Source: HGM10766 sp900757295
GTDB taxonomy: Bacteria > Bacillota_I > Bacilli_A > RF39 > UBA660
Direction of reading: 5' to 3'
Assembly (NCBI GenBank): GCA_025992315.1
Contig: DAJPHG010000001.1
Span: 310,001 to 374,000, forward strand
Length of the DNA: 64,000 nt
A program made the position numbers and the translations under genes. The notes under the pieces are model-generated. The model saw only the letters and a list, made by a program, of their open reading frames with translations, was not told where the DNA came from and did not search any database. Shown in pieces: positions 1-7,511 of the stretch (within the stretch, counting starts at the first letter, position 1; every line of letters begins with the position of its first letter).

Positions 1-417
1 TCTCATCAGCTTGAATTTTTCTGGAAAATCATTTGCTATTGTTTTAAAATAAAGTACACCATCATATGTTGAAATAAGTTCATCTTTTTTTATTCTATTA
101 TCAAATAGTATTTTTTCAAAAGCATTATTTTCTAAATACACATTCCCATCTAATAATCCTCTATCACATAACAATATTTGTTTTTCGTTCTCCTTTTTAT
201 ATTCTTTTATAAATTGAATTTTGAATAAAAGATTTTGAAAATCTATTAAAGTAATATTATTTCCAGGAAGAATACCTAATGATAAAAGTTCCGTTGCTGT
301 TTCAGAAACAATACCAATATTGTAATTTTCTTTTTTTAATTGTTCTTTAAAATAATTTAATGATGTACTTTTTCCACCACATGGTCCACCAGTAAATGCT
401 ATTTTTATAGAATTCAT
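1..417 (-). CDS. P-loop ATPase/kinase, AAA_28-like (partial, 3' end outside window)
   Basis: The reading frame runs leftwards from an ATG at 415-417 and leaves the window without a stop, giving 139 visible codons. The N-terminus (MNSIKIAFTGGPCGGKST) is a clear P-loop, followed by a segment with a CDRGLLDG stretch, the usual acidic second motif of predicted nucleotide/NadR-like kinases of the AAA_28 group. The start codon overlaps the stop of the ATP-grasp gene by one base, so the two are translationally coupled and belong to one operon with the aminotransferase upstream. The substrate is unknown. The fold assignment is fairly secure; a kinase role is inferred from family resemblance. Confidence 0.7.
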   Translation of the reverse strand, partial: MNSIKIAFTGGPCGGKSTSLNYFKEQLKKENYNIGIVSETATELLSLGILPGNNITLIDFQNLLFKIQFIKEYKKENEKQILLCDRGLLDGNVYLENNAFEKILFDNRIKKDELISTYDGVLYFKTIANDFPEKFKLMR

Positions 418-1325
418 TATTTTATTCTCCTTTCCAAACCCTCTGATAAAGATTTGATTATTTCATTTTGTTTTTCATATGTATCTACATATCTTGTTAA
501 TAAATCTGGTTCAGCAAGTTCTACTTCCATTACTTTTGCAATACCATTTTGAATTACAATATCAACTCGCATATATAAATAATTTGAATATTCTGGAATT
601 TTTTCAATAGCCATTGCTAAATCCATAATACATTTAGGTACTTCATTTATTATGTATGGTTGTTTCTTTTCATGAAAAACATTTGGAAATCTTAGCATCA
701 CATGAGATAAATTACCATCTATAAATATACACGAATATTCCCCACTATTAATTTCTTTTATATATGGTTGAATCATTATTCGACAATCGTCATTTTTTTC
801 TAATATTATATTTATTTTTTTTAATACTTCATCTTTTTTTATGAAATTAGGTATATCAATTAATTTATTTGTCTTTGAAAAAAGAAAAGTATTTTCACCA
901 CTACCAGAAATTGATGGTTTAATTACACAAAGATCACTCTTAATTGAATTTATTTTTTCTTCTAAACTTTGAAAATCAGCAATATAATCTTTTAAAAAAA
1001 CGGTTTTAATAATACTCTTATTATACTTTTTTAGTATCTCAAATTGTCTAAATTTATCAATATTATTAATAATCAAATCTACATCATTAACAATTTTAAT
1101 TTTCTTATCATTTAAGGATATCAACCATTTTTTGAAATTAGAATAATCATTTTGATATCCCCAAACTGATCTTAATATCAATATATCATAATTGTTATTT
1201 AATGGTTGTTGCCAAGAAATTATTTCAGCATTATGACCCATACTAGTTAATTCTTCTTTTAACAAAATATCTTCTATTATTTTATTTTTCCATTTATCAC
1301 ATGAAACAATTCCAATTCTATACAT
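417..1325 (-). CDS. ATP-grasp domain ligase
   Basis: A 302-residue protein starting at MYRIGIVSCDKW. This start is preferred over an upstream in-frame ATG because GAGG lies 5 bases before it, and it falls just after the aminotransferase stop at 1328. The order of segments (N-terminal Rossmann-like part with LILRSVWGY, a central VIKPSISGSGENT nucleotide-binding stretch, a C-terminal MEVELAEPDL metal-binding stretch) matches ATP-grasp ligases of the RimK/DcsG type, which join a carboxylate to an amine through an acyl-phosphate. The neighbouring aminotransferase and P-loop kinase suggest a short amino-acid-derived biosynthetic pathway; that is inference. The substrate cannot be read from sequence. 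Confidence 0.75.
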   Translation of the reverse strand: MYRIGIVSCDKWKNKIIEDILLKEELTSMGHNAEIISWQQPLNNNYDILILRSVWGYQNDYSNFKKWLISLNDKKIKIVNDVDLIINNIDKFRQFEILKKYNKSIIKTVFLKDYIADFQSLEEKINSIKSDLCVIKPSISGSGENTFLFSKTNKLIDIPNFIKKDEVLKKINIILEKNDDCRIMIQPYIKEINSGEYSCIFIDGNLSHVMLRFPNVFHEKKQPYIINEVPKCIMDLAMAIEKIPEYSNYLYMRVDIVIQNGIAKVMEVELAEPDLLTRYVDTYEKQNEIIKSLSEGLERRIK

Positions 1326-1327
1326 AG

Positions 1328-2848
1328 CTACCTCAATTTCCTTAAGCATTTATTCATTGCCCCTATATGATTAATTAATTCATTTCGTTCTAATGCTGTT
1401 GTAACCCTACCGATTAATTGTTCTTTATTTGGAAATGAAATTGATTGACCAAGAATAATCTTAATTTTTTCTTGCTCATACATGTATTTCAATAATTCAA
1501 TTTCGGAAGTTATTGTTCTTCCATCAGCAGATTTTCCTTTTAAATTAGAATAATCTAATAATGCAAAGAATCCTGAATCTGGTATTGAATTTTTTAGAAA
1601 ATGAACATTTGGAATTCCTTCCAATAATTCATTACAATTAAAATCATTTGATGCATATTTTCTAATATCACATTCAATTGCCAATTTTAATTTTAAATCT
1701 GTTATGTAATCAATTCCCTCTACTAACGCTTTAAGTAATTCTAATCTATACTTATATTCTTTTATAATTGGATTAAAATACTTTTCATATTCAATATATC
1801 TCTCATTTGATGAATTAAATGCACCTGCCAACGCTTTTCCTTGTAAAACTGGTGAAGAATCCATATTTTGAAAAATTAAATTTCTAACCCCTCTAATTAT
1901 AGGTTCTGGTGCCACGATCATTCCTGCACGTAATGAAGCTAAACCATAACATTTTGACAAACCTGTAATAGTTATTGTATTATCAAATAACTCAGGATTA
2001 GTTCCCATTGGCATAGCCATATTATCTCTATCAAATGTTAAATCCCTATAAATAATATCATCAATGACAAATACGCCTTCTTCTAAACAAACTTTACCAA
2101 TATCATAAAGCAATTTGCTTTCATTTTTTCCCATAACTTTTCCTAATGGATTATGAGGATTTTCATTTAAAAATGCAACAACCTTTGGAACATAATCTAG
2201 TTTATCTTTATATTTTTCTTCTAATTGTTTATTTAATTCATTAATTTTATTTTTTAATTTTTCAGGATTTACTTGCCAATTATCATCAGCAGATAATGGT
2301 AAAATTTCAACTGTTGCACCTGCACTTCTCTCTGGAACAAATGTAAATAATCCATAATTCGGTCCAGTCATTAATACAACATCATGTGGTCGTGCAATCA
2401 AATTCATTATTAAATTAAAAGCTTGTGTTGATGATATTGTAAAAATTATATTATCTTTGTTTACACCATTTTTACTTTTAAATCCTTCTTTAATTAAATA
2501 TTCTACTATTTCTTCTCTTGATTTTTCATCTCCAGCTGCTAATGGATATTCAAACATGTCATCAGATTGAATTGTATCCATCATACTTTTTTTACACAAT
2601 GGAAAAGCACCAGTTTTCATTGGACTTCCACCACCTAATGATCTAGTTTCTAAATCTTTTATTTTTTCATTCTCCAAAATATATAAATCATTACCATAAA
2701 TAGAGAAAGCATTATATATTTCTTTTACTTCAGTAGAAAATTCTTCTTCATTTAATCTTTTACCTAAATTAGGTAATCCTCTAACCTTATTTCGTAAAAG
2801 TGGATTTTTTTCTAATAATCTTTCTATTGATCCTGGATTTTCAAGCAT
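1328..2848 (-). CDS. PLP-dependent aminotransferase, class I/II (fold type I)
   Basis: A 506-residue enzyme. The PLP lysine is recognisable at K299 in TGLSKCYGLASLRAGM, with the downstream arginine of the same motif; NENPHNPLG (228-236) is the substrate/PLP asparagine motif, and IDDIIYRDL (262-270) holds the aspartate and tyrosine that contact the pyridine ring. The protein is about 100 residues longer than a typical aspartate aminotransferase, mainly through a ~70-residue N-terminal extension, which recalls long aminotransferase/decarboxylase relatives; I cannot assign a substrate. The start has GAGGTGAT upstream. It heads a leftward operon with the ATP-grasp and P-loop genes and is separated from the NUDIX gene by a terminator. 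Confidence 0.8.
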   Translation of the reverse strand: MLENPGSIERLLEKNPLLRNKVRGLPNLGKRLNEEEFSTEVKEIYNAFSIYGNDLYILENEKIKDLETRSLGGGSPMKTGAFPLCKKSMMDTIQSDDMFEYPLAAGDEKSREEIVEYLIKEGFKSKNGVNKDNIIFTISSTQAFNLIMNLIARPHDVVLMTGPNYGLFTFVPERSAGATVEILPLSADDNWQVNPEKLKNKINELNKQLEEKYKDKLDYVPKVVAFLNENPHNPLGKVMGKNESKLLYDIGKVCLEEGVFVIDDIIYRDLTFDRDNMAMPMGTNPELFDNTITITGLSKCYGLASLRAGMIVAPEPIIRGVRNLIFQNMDSSPVLQGKALAGAFNSSNERYIEYEKYFNPIIKEYKYRLELLKALVEGIDYITDLKLKLAIECDIRKYASNDFNCNELLEGIPNVHFLKNSIPDSGFFALLDYSNLKGKSADGRTITSEIELLKYMYEQEKIKIILGQSISFPNKEQLIGRVTTALERNELINHIGAMNKCLRKLR

Positions 2849-2935
2849 TATATCACCTCATTAATCAAATTATATACTAAAAACCTATATAATTAAAAAT
2901 ACCAAAAATCAATATACTATATAATTTTTTTTAAT

Positions 2936-2972
2936 ATTAAAAAAAGATTTTGTTTATTTAGCAAAATCTTTA
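2936..2972 (-). terminator. Rho-independent terminator of the LysR-NUDIX operon
   Basis: Perfect 10-bp arms AAAGATTTTG (2943-2952) and CAAAATCTTT (2962-2971) enclose a 9-base loop; on the minus strand the hairpin runs into a T-tract. It overlaps the stop of the NUDIX gene and separates it from the aminotransferase operon, whose promoter must lie in 2849-2940. Confidence 0.75.
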
Positions 2973-3476
2973 ATTTAAATAATCTATTATTTGATCATTA
3001 ATTCTATCTATCAAATAATAAGCAACTTCCCCATTATTGCACATTCTTTTCACTTCATCCTTAGTAAAAAAATTAATATCTGCATAGTTAGAATCACTTA
3101 ATTCAATATTTTTAATATTTATATCTTCAAATAAAATACAAGTCATATAAGCATATTTATGTGGATCTCTTTTTATAGGATGTTTAATTTCATAATTAAA
3201 TGTATTTATATTTAATCCTAATTTATCATTTAAAACTCTTTTAATACAAAACTCTATATTTTCGTTGCTTAATAAATTACCACCAATATTCACCCAATAG
3301 TCAGGATATAGCTTAGTATAATCTATGCTATTTTTAACTAACATTAATTTTTTTTCATTATTTACTATCCATATATCAATTGCCATATGATAATATCCAT
3401 TAGGAATTTCTTCATCACTAAACACAGATAAATTCGTTTTATCTAATTTATTATCATATAAATCCCATTTTTCCAT
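2970..3476 (-). CDS. NUDIX-fold protein with a degenerate NUDIX box
   Basis: A 168-residue protein. The segment G66 to L88 aligns with the NUDIX box (G-x5-E-x7-R-E-U-x-E-E-x-G-U): the first glycine, glutamate E72, R80 and G87 are kept, but the metal-binding REUxEE core reads RVLNDKLG, so the three core glutamates are V81, D84 and K85. Hydrolysis is therefore doubtful; it may be a ligand-binding NUDIX domain, or an IPP-isomerase-like variant. The ATG overlaps the LysR stop by one base with GAGGTG upstream, so it is translationally coupled to the regulator and probably part of its sensing or metabolic output. Confidence 0.65.
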   Translation of the reverse strand: MEKWDLYDNKLDKTNLSVFSDEEIPNGYYHMAIDIWIVNNEKKLMLVKNSIDYTKLYPDYWVNIGGNLLSNENIEFCIKRVLNDKLGLNINTFNYEIKHPIKRDPHKYAYMTCILFEDINIKNIELSDSNYADINFFTKDEVKRMCNNGEVAYYLIDRINDQIIDYLN

Positions 3477-4363
3477 TATAACACCTCATTTATATATGAT
3501 ATTAACATTTTTGAAAACTCATCTATATTCTTATTTCTTTTAGATATTGCTAGTGAAATTTGATCATTGAATATTTCTTCACAAACTTTAATTATGTTAA
3601 TATCATTATTGTTTAAATACTCTTTTAAAAGTATCTCATTTGTAAAACCTATTAATGAATTTTTAATCAATAAATCAAAATATAAATCTGATTCATTAAC
3701 ATTATATAGTTCAATAAAACTTACATTGTTATCATAACATAACTTTCTAAATTTTCCAGTTTTTAATGATGGCCTATAAGAAATAAAAGGTGCTTCATCA
3801 AGTTCACTTATACTTCTTACATCTTTAAAATCATTATAATATTTATTACCACATATAAAATAGTTCTTTATACTAATTAAATTTTCAATTGATATATTTT
3901 CCAATTGACTTACATAATCGTAATCATCAATTACAATATCATATTCTTTGTTCTTTACCTTTTCAAAATTTAGTTTAGAATATAAATCTATATTTAATTT
4001 AATTTTAGGATGTTCTTGACTATATAGGGTAATAAAATTACTTAATATACTTTTTGCATAGCAATAACGTATACCTATATTTATTACTTCATATTTATTT
4101 TTATTATTAGAAAAATCTATATTTTTTTCCATATTTTCAAAAAATGGTTTTAACAATTCAAAAAGTTTTTCTCCTTCATCAGTTAACATAAATTGTTTAC
4201 TTGTTCTATCAATTAATGTCTTTTGTAACTGACCTTCTAAATTTTTAATACTTAAACTTAAAGATGGTTGTGCAACACTTAAATTTTTAGATGCATTGGT
4301 GACTCCGTTGTATAGCACAACATAATAAAAATATTTAAATAAGTTCAGATTAAAATTATCCAT
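3476..4363 (-). CDS. LysR-family transcriptional regulator
   Basis: A 295-residue protein of standard LysR size. The N-terminal winged helix-turn-helix is clear (FYYVVLYNGVTNASKNLSVA, then QPSLSLSIKNLE), followed by a ~200-residue periplasmic-binding-protein-like effector domain. GGAGG precedes the start, and an extended -10 (TGATATAAT on the minus strand, ATTATA at 4396-4401) lies about 30 bases upstream. It is followed without a gap by the NUDIX gene; the aminotransferase operon next door is a plausible target, although LysR regulators more often control divergent genes. Confidence 0.9.
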   Translation of the reverse strand: MDNFNLNLFKYFYYVVLYNGVTNASKNLSVAQPSLSLSIKNLEGQLQKTLIDRTSKQFMLTDEGEKLFELLKPFFENMEKNIDFSNNKNKYEVINIGIRYCYAKSILSNFITLYSQEHPKIKLNIDLYSKLNFEKVKNKEYDIVIDDYDYVSQLENISIENLISIKNYFICGNKYYNDFKDVRSISELDEAPFISYRPSLKTGKFRKLCYDNNVSFIELYNVNESDLYFDLLIKNSLIGFTNEILLKEYLNNNDINIIKVCEEIFNDQISLAISKRNKNIDEFSKMLISYINEVL

Positions 4364-4445
4364 ATAAACATACCTCCAATCAGAAATATATCTATATTAT
4401 ATCATACTTATAAAATCAAAAAGTACATAAATATTATTACATACT

Positions 4446-4612
4446 TTATTCAACCTTAAATAATAATTCTATACTAATGTCAAGTGCTTTTGAAATATCA
4501 TATACTGTTTGTACAGAAAAAAGTATTAGCAATCTTTTCAGACTCTATTTGTCTTATATAATCATGTGATAAATCTGCTTTTTCTGCTAATTCTGCCTGT
4601 GTCATATTTTTC
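4446..4612 (-). pseudogene. XRE-family HTH regulator remnant (frameshifted, truncated)
   Basis: Reading leftwards from 4605 gives MTQAELAEKADLSHDYIRQI, an XRE helix-turn-helix, which stops early in its frame. After a run of six T in the coding sense (around 4530), the next frame continues as SVQTVYDISKALDISIELLF and ends with TAA at 4446-4448. The two halves together make the usual Cro/C1-type domain ending, so one frameshift has broken the gene. Its 5' part has been lost at a deletion junction with the integrase fragment at 4614. It is probably the former regulator of the older integrated element. Confidence 0.75.
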
Positions 4613-4613
4613 T

Positions 4614-5180
4614 CTATCTCGCTTTTTTTAATATTTTTTCCATTTCTTCCTGTGTAAATATATGAACTGGATCCTTATCAATTTTATTCATTCTTGGTGC
4701 ATGAACTCTTTCTGCTGGATTTTCATTGATAAGATTTAAAGAATAGCATGCATATTTAAAAGAACCCTTTATTACTTTTAATATCCTTGCAATATAATTT
4801 TTTGAAAATGAATTATCTACATAAATTTTATTAATAGTTTCCTGTAATAATCTTGAGTCAATTTGAGATAACATATAATGACCAATTCTTGGTTTTAAAT
4901 GAATCTTTATTATATTGTAATAAGTTACTATTGTGGAATATTTTAAATTCAGATTTGCATATGTGCTAATCCAATACTCTAAGTAATCTGCATAAGACAT
5001 ATTACTTGAATTAAATATTTTTCTGTTATTCATATATTCATTATATGCTATAACTCCTGCTTTCTGTGCTTCTGACTTTGTAGCAAATCCTGACTTTGTT
5101 ATTTGTCGTCTTTTTCCATCAACTTTCGCAATTTCAAATGAATATTGATAGACTTTTCCTCTTTTTCTGATATTAATCAT
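4614..5180 (-). pseudogene. Tyrosine integrase remnant (N-terminal 188 residues only)
   Basis: The protein begins MINIRKRGKVYQYSFEIA, the arm-type DNA-binding domain of Tn916-like integrases, followed by the SAM-like core-binding domain (YYNIIKIHLKPRIGHYMLSQ). It breaks off at KILKKAR, before the catalytic domain, so none of the R, HxxR, H or Y residues remain. It closely resembles the first half of the intact integrase at 23810-25087 and has the same upstream layout (GGAGGAAAAATT-ATG, CATTTGCT, a hairpin with T-tract, then a secA-like 3' end). A deletion fused it to the XRE remnant. It is the fossil of an earlier element at the same site. Confidence 0.85.
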
Positions 5181-5206
5181 AATTTTTCCTCCCTAATATC
5201 AGCAAA

Positions 5207-5236
5207 TGAAAAAGAGTTAGCATTAGATACTAACTC
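5207..5236 (-). terminator. Terminator-like hairpin upstream of the integrase remnant
   Basis: Arms GAGTTAG (5214-5220) and CTAACTC (5230-5236) with a T-tract on the minus strand. It occupies the same place relative to its integrase as the hairpin at 25124-25146 does to the intact one, and would insulate the integrase from read-through out of secA. Confidence 0.55.
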
Positions 5237-5240
5237 CCAT

Positions 5241-5304
5241 AAGTCATCTTTGTCATCTTTTTTATTTTTGGATGACAAATGGATGACAGATGACAAATTT
5301 CAAG
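5241..5304. repeat. Short repeats around GATGACAAA (putative arm-type sites of the old integrase)
   Basis: The stretch holds two GTCATC units and then GATGACAAA, GATGACA and GATGACAAA. They lie between the integrase remnant and the secA-like end, where arm-type integrase sites are expected. The sequence family differs from the TTACAAACA repeats of the younger element, which suggests the two integrases had different arm specificity. Confidence 0.5.
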
Positions 5305-5336
5305 ATTTTTTTGTCCTCCCAAATCTCTGGAAAGCC

Positions 5337-5393
5337 TTATTTTATAAGCTATTTACCACAACACTGTTTGTACTTTTTCCCACTGCCACATGA
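5337..5393 (-). repeat. Left attachment site: diverged duplicate of the secA 3' end
   Basis: On the minus strand this encodes SCGSGKKYKQCCGK followed by TAG (stop at 5349-5351), the same final residues as the true SecA at 25311. By eye I count about seven differences over roughly 54 bases against 25299-25352, with an identical 13-base core CACTGTTTGTACT and an identical CCTTATTTTAT just outside the stop. Similarity ends abruptly at the ATG of CCACATG. This is the far-end att copy of the 20-kb element and also the former secA end used by the older element. Confidence 0.85.
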
Positions 5394-5691
5394 ACTATAT
5401 TTTCTAGTATTTATAGTATTTATTATATTATCATAACTATTGTTATTTCTTTATTTACTAGACTAATAACAGTTTTTATTTATGGTATTATTGGTACTAT
5501 TAGTATTATCTTTTTTTGTGATTTACAAACAAATTACAAACATTGTTTGCATTTGCTTAATCACATTATATAATAATAAACATTAATAGTAAAATGTACA
5601 AAACATAAATTTGCAGTTTTGTTATAAAACAATGTGGTTCATCTATATTTAACTAATATTATTATACACTTTTTTCAAAGAAAAAACAATG
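5394..5691. other. Non-coding left end of the element with arm-type repeats
   Basis: No convincing gene is seen. Around 5521-5550 are direct copies of a TTACAAACA-like word followed by an inverted TTGTTTGC, the same word family as in 25150-25256 at the other end. The rest is A+T-rich sequence with imperfect TATTATTGGTACTATTAG-like repeats. The mirrored repeats mark this as the integrase-binding end of the element. Confidence 0.55.
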
Positions 5692-6687
5692 CTATACCTC
5701 GTATTTGATTATTTTATTTATAACATCAGAGTTCATAACATTGTCAAAAATAACAGTTGCTTCTTTTCTCGAATCATTAGTGCTTGATATGTAATAGTTT
5801 TCAGTGGTTTCAACATTATTGTGTCCTAATATATCAGCAACATCTCGTAATTCTGTTCCATTCTTTAATATCGTTGTAGCATAACTTCCTCTTAAATCGT
5901 AAAATCTACATTTTGTTATTCCTAATTCATTATGTATAATTTTAAAAGGATAATTTATTAAATCAGTTCCAACATAAGTTCCATCTTCCTTAACAAAAAC
6001 TAAATCAATTTTTTGGGAGTTTATATCACTTAAACTACTTTTAACAATTCTTTGTTCAATTTTTTTACCATACTCGTTTACAACATCCTCTATATGATAA
6101 TAAGTATAATTTAAACCACTTATTTTTTTTATATAGTCTTGCCTTTTCTTAAAATTTATTAGAGCATTACATAGAGTTTCACTCATATGTATTTTTCTTT
6201 TTCCTTTAAAAGTTTTAGTTGTTCCTATATACCATCTACCTTTTATATCTTTTGGCTTATCATAGATACTATGTTTAACATCAATTATTTTATTTTCAAA
6301 ATCAATATCATCCCAAGTTAATGCAAATACTTCTCCTGTTCTCATACCGGTAAAACAAGATGTTAAAAAGGCACAAGTAAATGGACTATTATCTTTAAAT
6401 CTTTCAAGTATTCTTTCTATTTCTTCCTTTGAATATAAATGTTTAATATCTTCTTCATATTTATCCATCTTTGGTAATCTTAATTGTATAGCAGGATCAT
6501 ATTTTATAAGACCATATTTAGTACAAGCATCACGAAAAGATCCTTTTACTACTTTTAATATATTTTTAAAATATGACCTTGAAAAATCGTACTCCTCACA
6601 TAAATTACTAATATATGTATTTAGTCCTACACTTGTTATAGTTGAAAGCTTATACATTCCAATTTTTGGCTTTATATATTCGTTCAT
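5692..6687 (-). CDS. Tyrosine recombinase, N-terminally truncated
   Basis: A 331-residue protein that begins at NEYIKPKIG, which corresponds to about residue 90 of the intact integrase; the arm-binding domain and the beginning of the core-binding domain are missing. The catalytic part is present: arginine in TGMRTGEVFAL, LGHNN, and tyrosine in ENYYISS. The usual HxxR box reads YDLR, so the first histidine is tyrosine. It has its own GGAGG, preceded by an 18-base sequence also found before the lipoprotein gene. It may be a remnant, or an accessory recombinase acting with the full-length enzyme. Confidence 0.75.
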   Translation of the reverse strand: MNEYIKPKIGMYKLSTITSVGLNTYISNLCEEYDFSRSYFKNILKVVKGSFRDACTKYGLIKYDPAIQLRLPKMDKYEEDIKHLYSKEEIERILERFKDNSPFTCAFLTSCFTGMRTGEVFALTWDDIDFENKIIDVKHSIYDKPKDIKGRWYIGTTKTFKGKRKIHMSETLCNALINFKKRQDYIKKISGLNYTYYHIEDVVNEYGKKIEQRIVKSSLSDINSQKIDLVFVKEDGTYVGTDLINYPFKIIHNELGITKCRFYDLRGSYATTILKNGTELRDVADILGHNNVETTENYYISSTNDSRKEATVIFDNVMNSDVINKIIKYEV

Positions 6688-6703
6688 TTATTTAATCCTC
6701 CCT

Positions 6704-6721
6704 ACAAATTACTATTTGTCT
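6704..6721. repeat. 18-bp repeat, copy 1 (putative operator) before the truncated integrase
   Basis: ACAAATTACTATTTGTCT, with inverted arms ACAAAT and ATTTGT, placed directly upstream of the Shine-Dalgarno of the gene at 6687. An identical copy is at 7327-7344 in the same place before the lipoprotein gene. Confidence 0.6.
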
Positions 6722-6741
6722 AACTAATCAATAAATTATAA

Positions 6742-7308
6742 TTATTTATAAAATCTTAATACTTGATATTGATAATAATCACTGCTATCTAAATAACCAA
6801 CAGAGATACCTTTTCCGTTATATGCTGTTTTACCAGTAGTCGATTTAGTTTTTGCTTCATCTAATAATGTATTAATTTCAGTTTCCGTTGCCTCATTATA
6901 ATTTGCTTTTATTAAATGTTTAGCATATGTAAGTGCAGCATCACCATACTTACTAGCTTTATCTACATAAATGAGCATATAGTCTACAGTGTCAGTTGCT
7001 TTATCTCCTGTATATTTTTCTGGAACAATTACTAATGAAACTCCATCAAGTAATCCATACCAATACTGATTATTATATTCAGTTAAATAATCAGTTGATG
7101 CTGGATTTAAAGAAGAACCATCATTATCCATTACTTCAGTATTAAATTTGGCAACTAAAGCATCAGTCGTTTCTTTTTCAACGGAACCATATTTTTCTTG
7201 ACTTTCTTGTAAATCCTTTTTAGCATCCTCTACACTAGACTTGCCACATCCTGTTAATCCTAAAGCCATAACCCCACATAGTAAAATAGCAAATAATGTC
7301 TTTCTCAT
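6742..7308 (-). CDS. Putative lipoprotein of the element
   Basis: A 188-residue protein. The start at 7308 (MRKTLFAILL) is chosen because GGAGG lies 7 bases upstream. A hydrophobic signal peptide ends in a lipobox LTGC, so the mature protein should be lipid-anchored on the outer face of the membrane. After a short charged segment (DAKKDLQESQEKYGSVEKE) the mature domain has no family I can name. It lies in a two-gene unit with the truncated integrase, both preceded by the same 18-base repeat. A surface-exclusion or host-interaction role is only a guess from context. Confidence 0.6.
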   Translation of the reverse strand: MRKTLFAILLCGVMALGLTGCGKSSVEDAKKDLQESQEKYGSVEKETTDALVAKFNTEVMDNDGSSLNPASTDYLTEYNNQYWYGLLDGVSLVIVPEKYTGDKATDTVDYMLIYVDKASKYGDAALTYAKHLIKANYNEATETEINTLLDEAKTKSTTGKTAYNGKGISVGYLDSSDYYQYQVLRFYK

Positions 7309-7326
7309 AATCAATCCTCCATTTCA

Positions 7327-7344
7327 ACAAATTACTATTTGTCT
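7327..7344. repeat. 18-bp repeat, copy 2 (putative operator) before the lipoprotein gene
   Basis: Identical to 6704-6721. It lies between an extended -10 (TGATATAAT on the minus strand, 7361-7369) and the GGAGG of the lipoprotein gene, so a protein bound here would block transcription just downstream of the start point. Confidence 0.6.
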
Positions 7345-7419
7345 GTCACTTCTATATATAATTATATCATATTTTTCTTTATTCTTTTTAACAAAGTGTA
7401 TATATACTAACAAAAAGGG

Positions 7420-7491
7420 GTTTAGGGTTTCCCTAACTATCAGCAAATGTTAGGAGGACATTTGCAGTGCTGGCTAAGACATAAGTCTTAG
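7420..7491. other. Cluster of three inverted repeats (candidate oriT, priming site or regulatory leader)
   Basis: Within 72 bases there are TTAGGG/CCCTAA (7422-7427 and 7431-7436), GCAAATGT/ACATTTGC (7443-7450 and 7458-7465, loop TAGGAGG), and CTAAGAC/GTCTTAG (7474-7480 and 7485-7491). The rest of 7345-7511 holds the lipoprotein promoter and no gene that I can support. TCCCTAA followed by TATCAGCAAATG also occurs in the leader of the integrase remnant (about 5189-5208), so part of this region shares ancestry with an integrase leader. Confidence 0.45.
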
Positions 7492-7511
7492 TCTGCACCA
7501 AGACTTCTTTT

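Noticed and set aside
5241..5304. Repeated GATGACAAA words considered as a CRISPR array
   Set aside because: Units are 7-9 bases, irregularly spaced and in both orientations, with no cas genes; integrase arm sites fit better.
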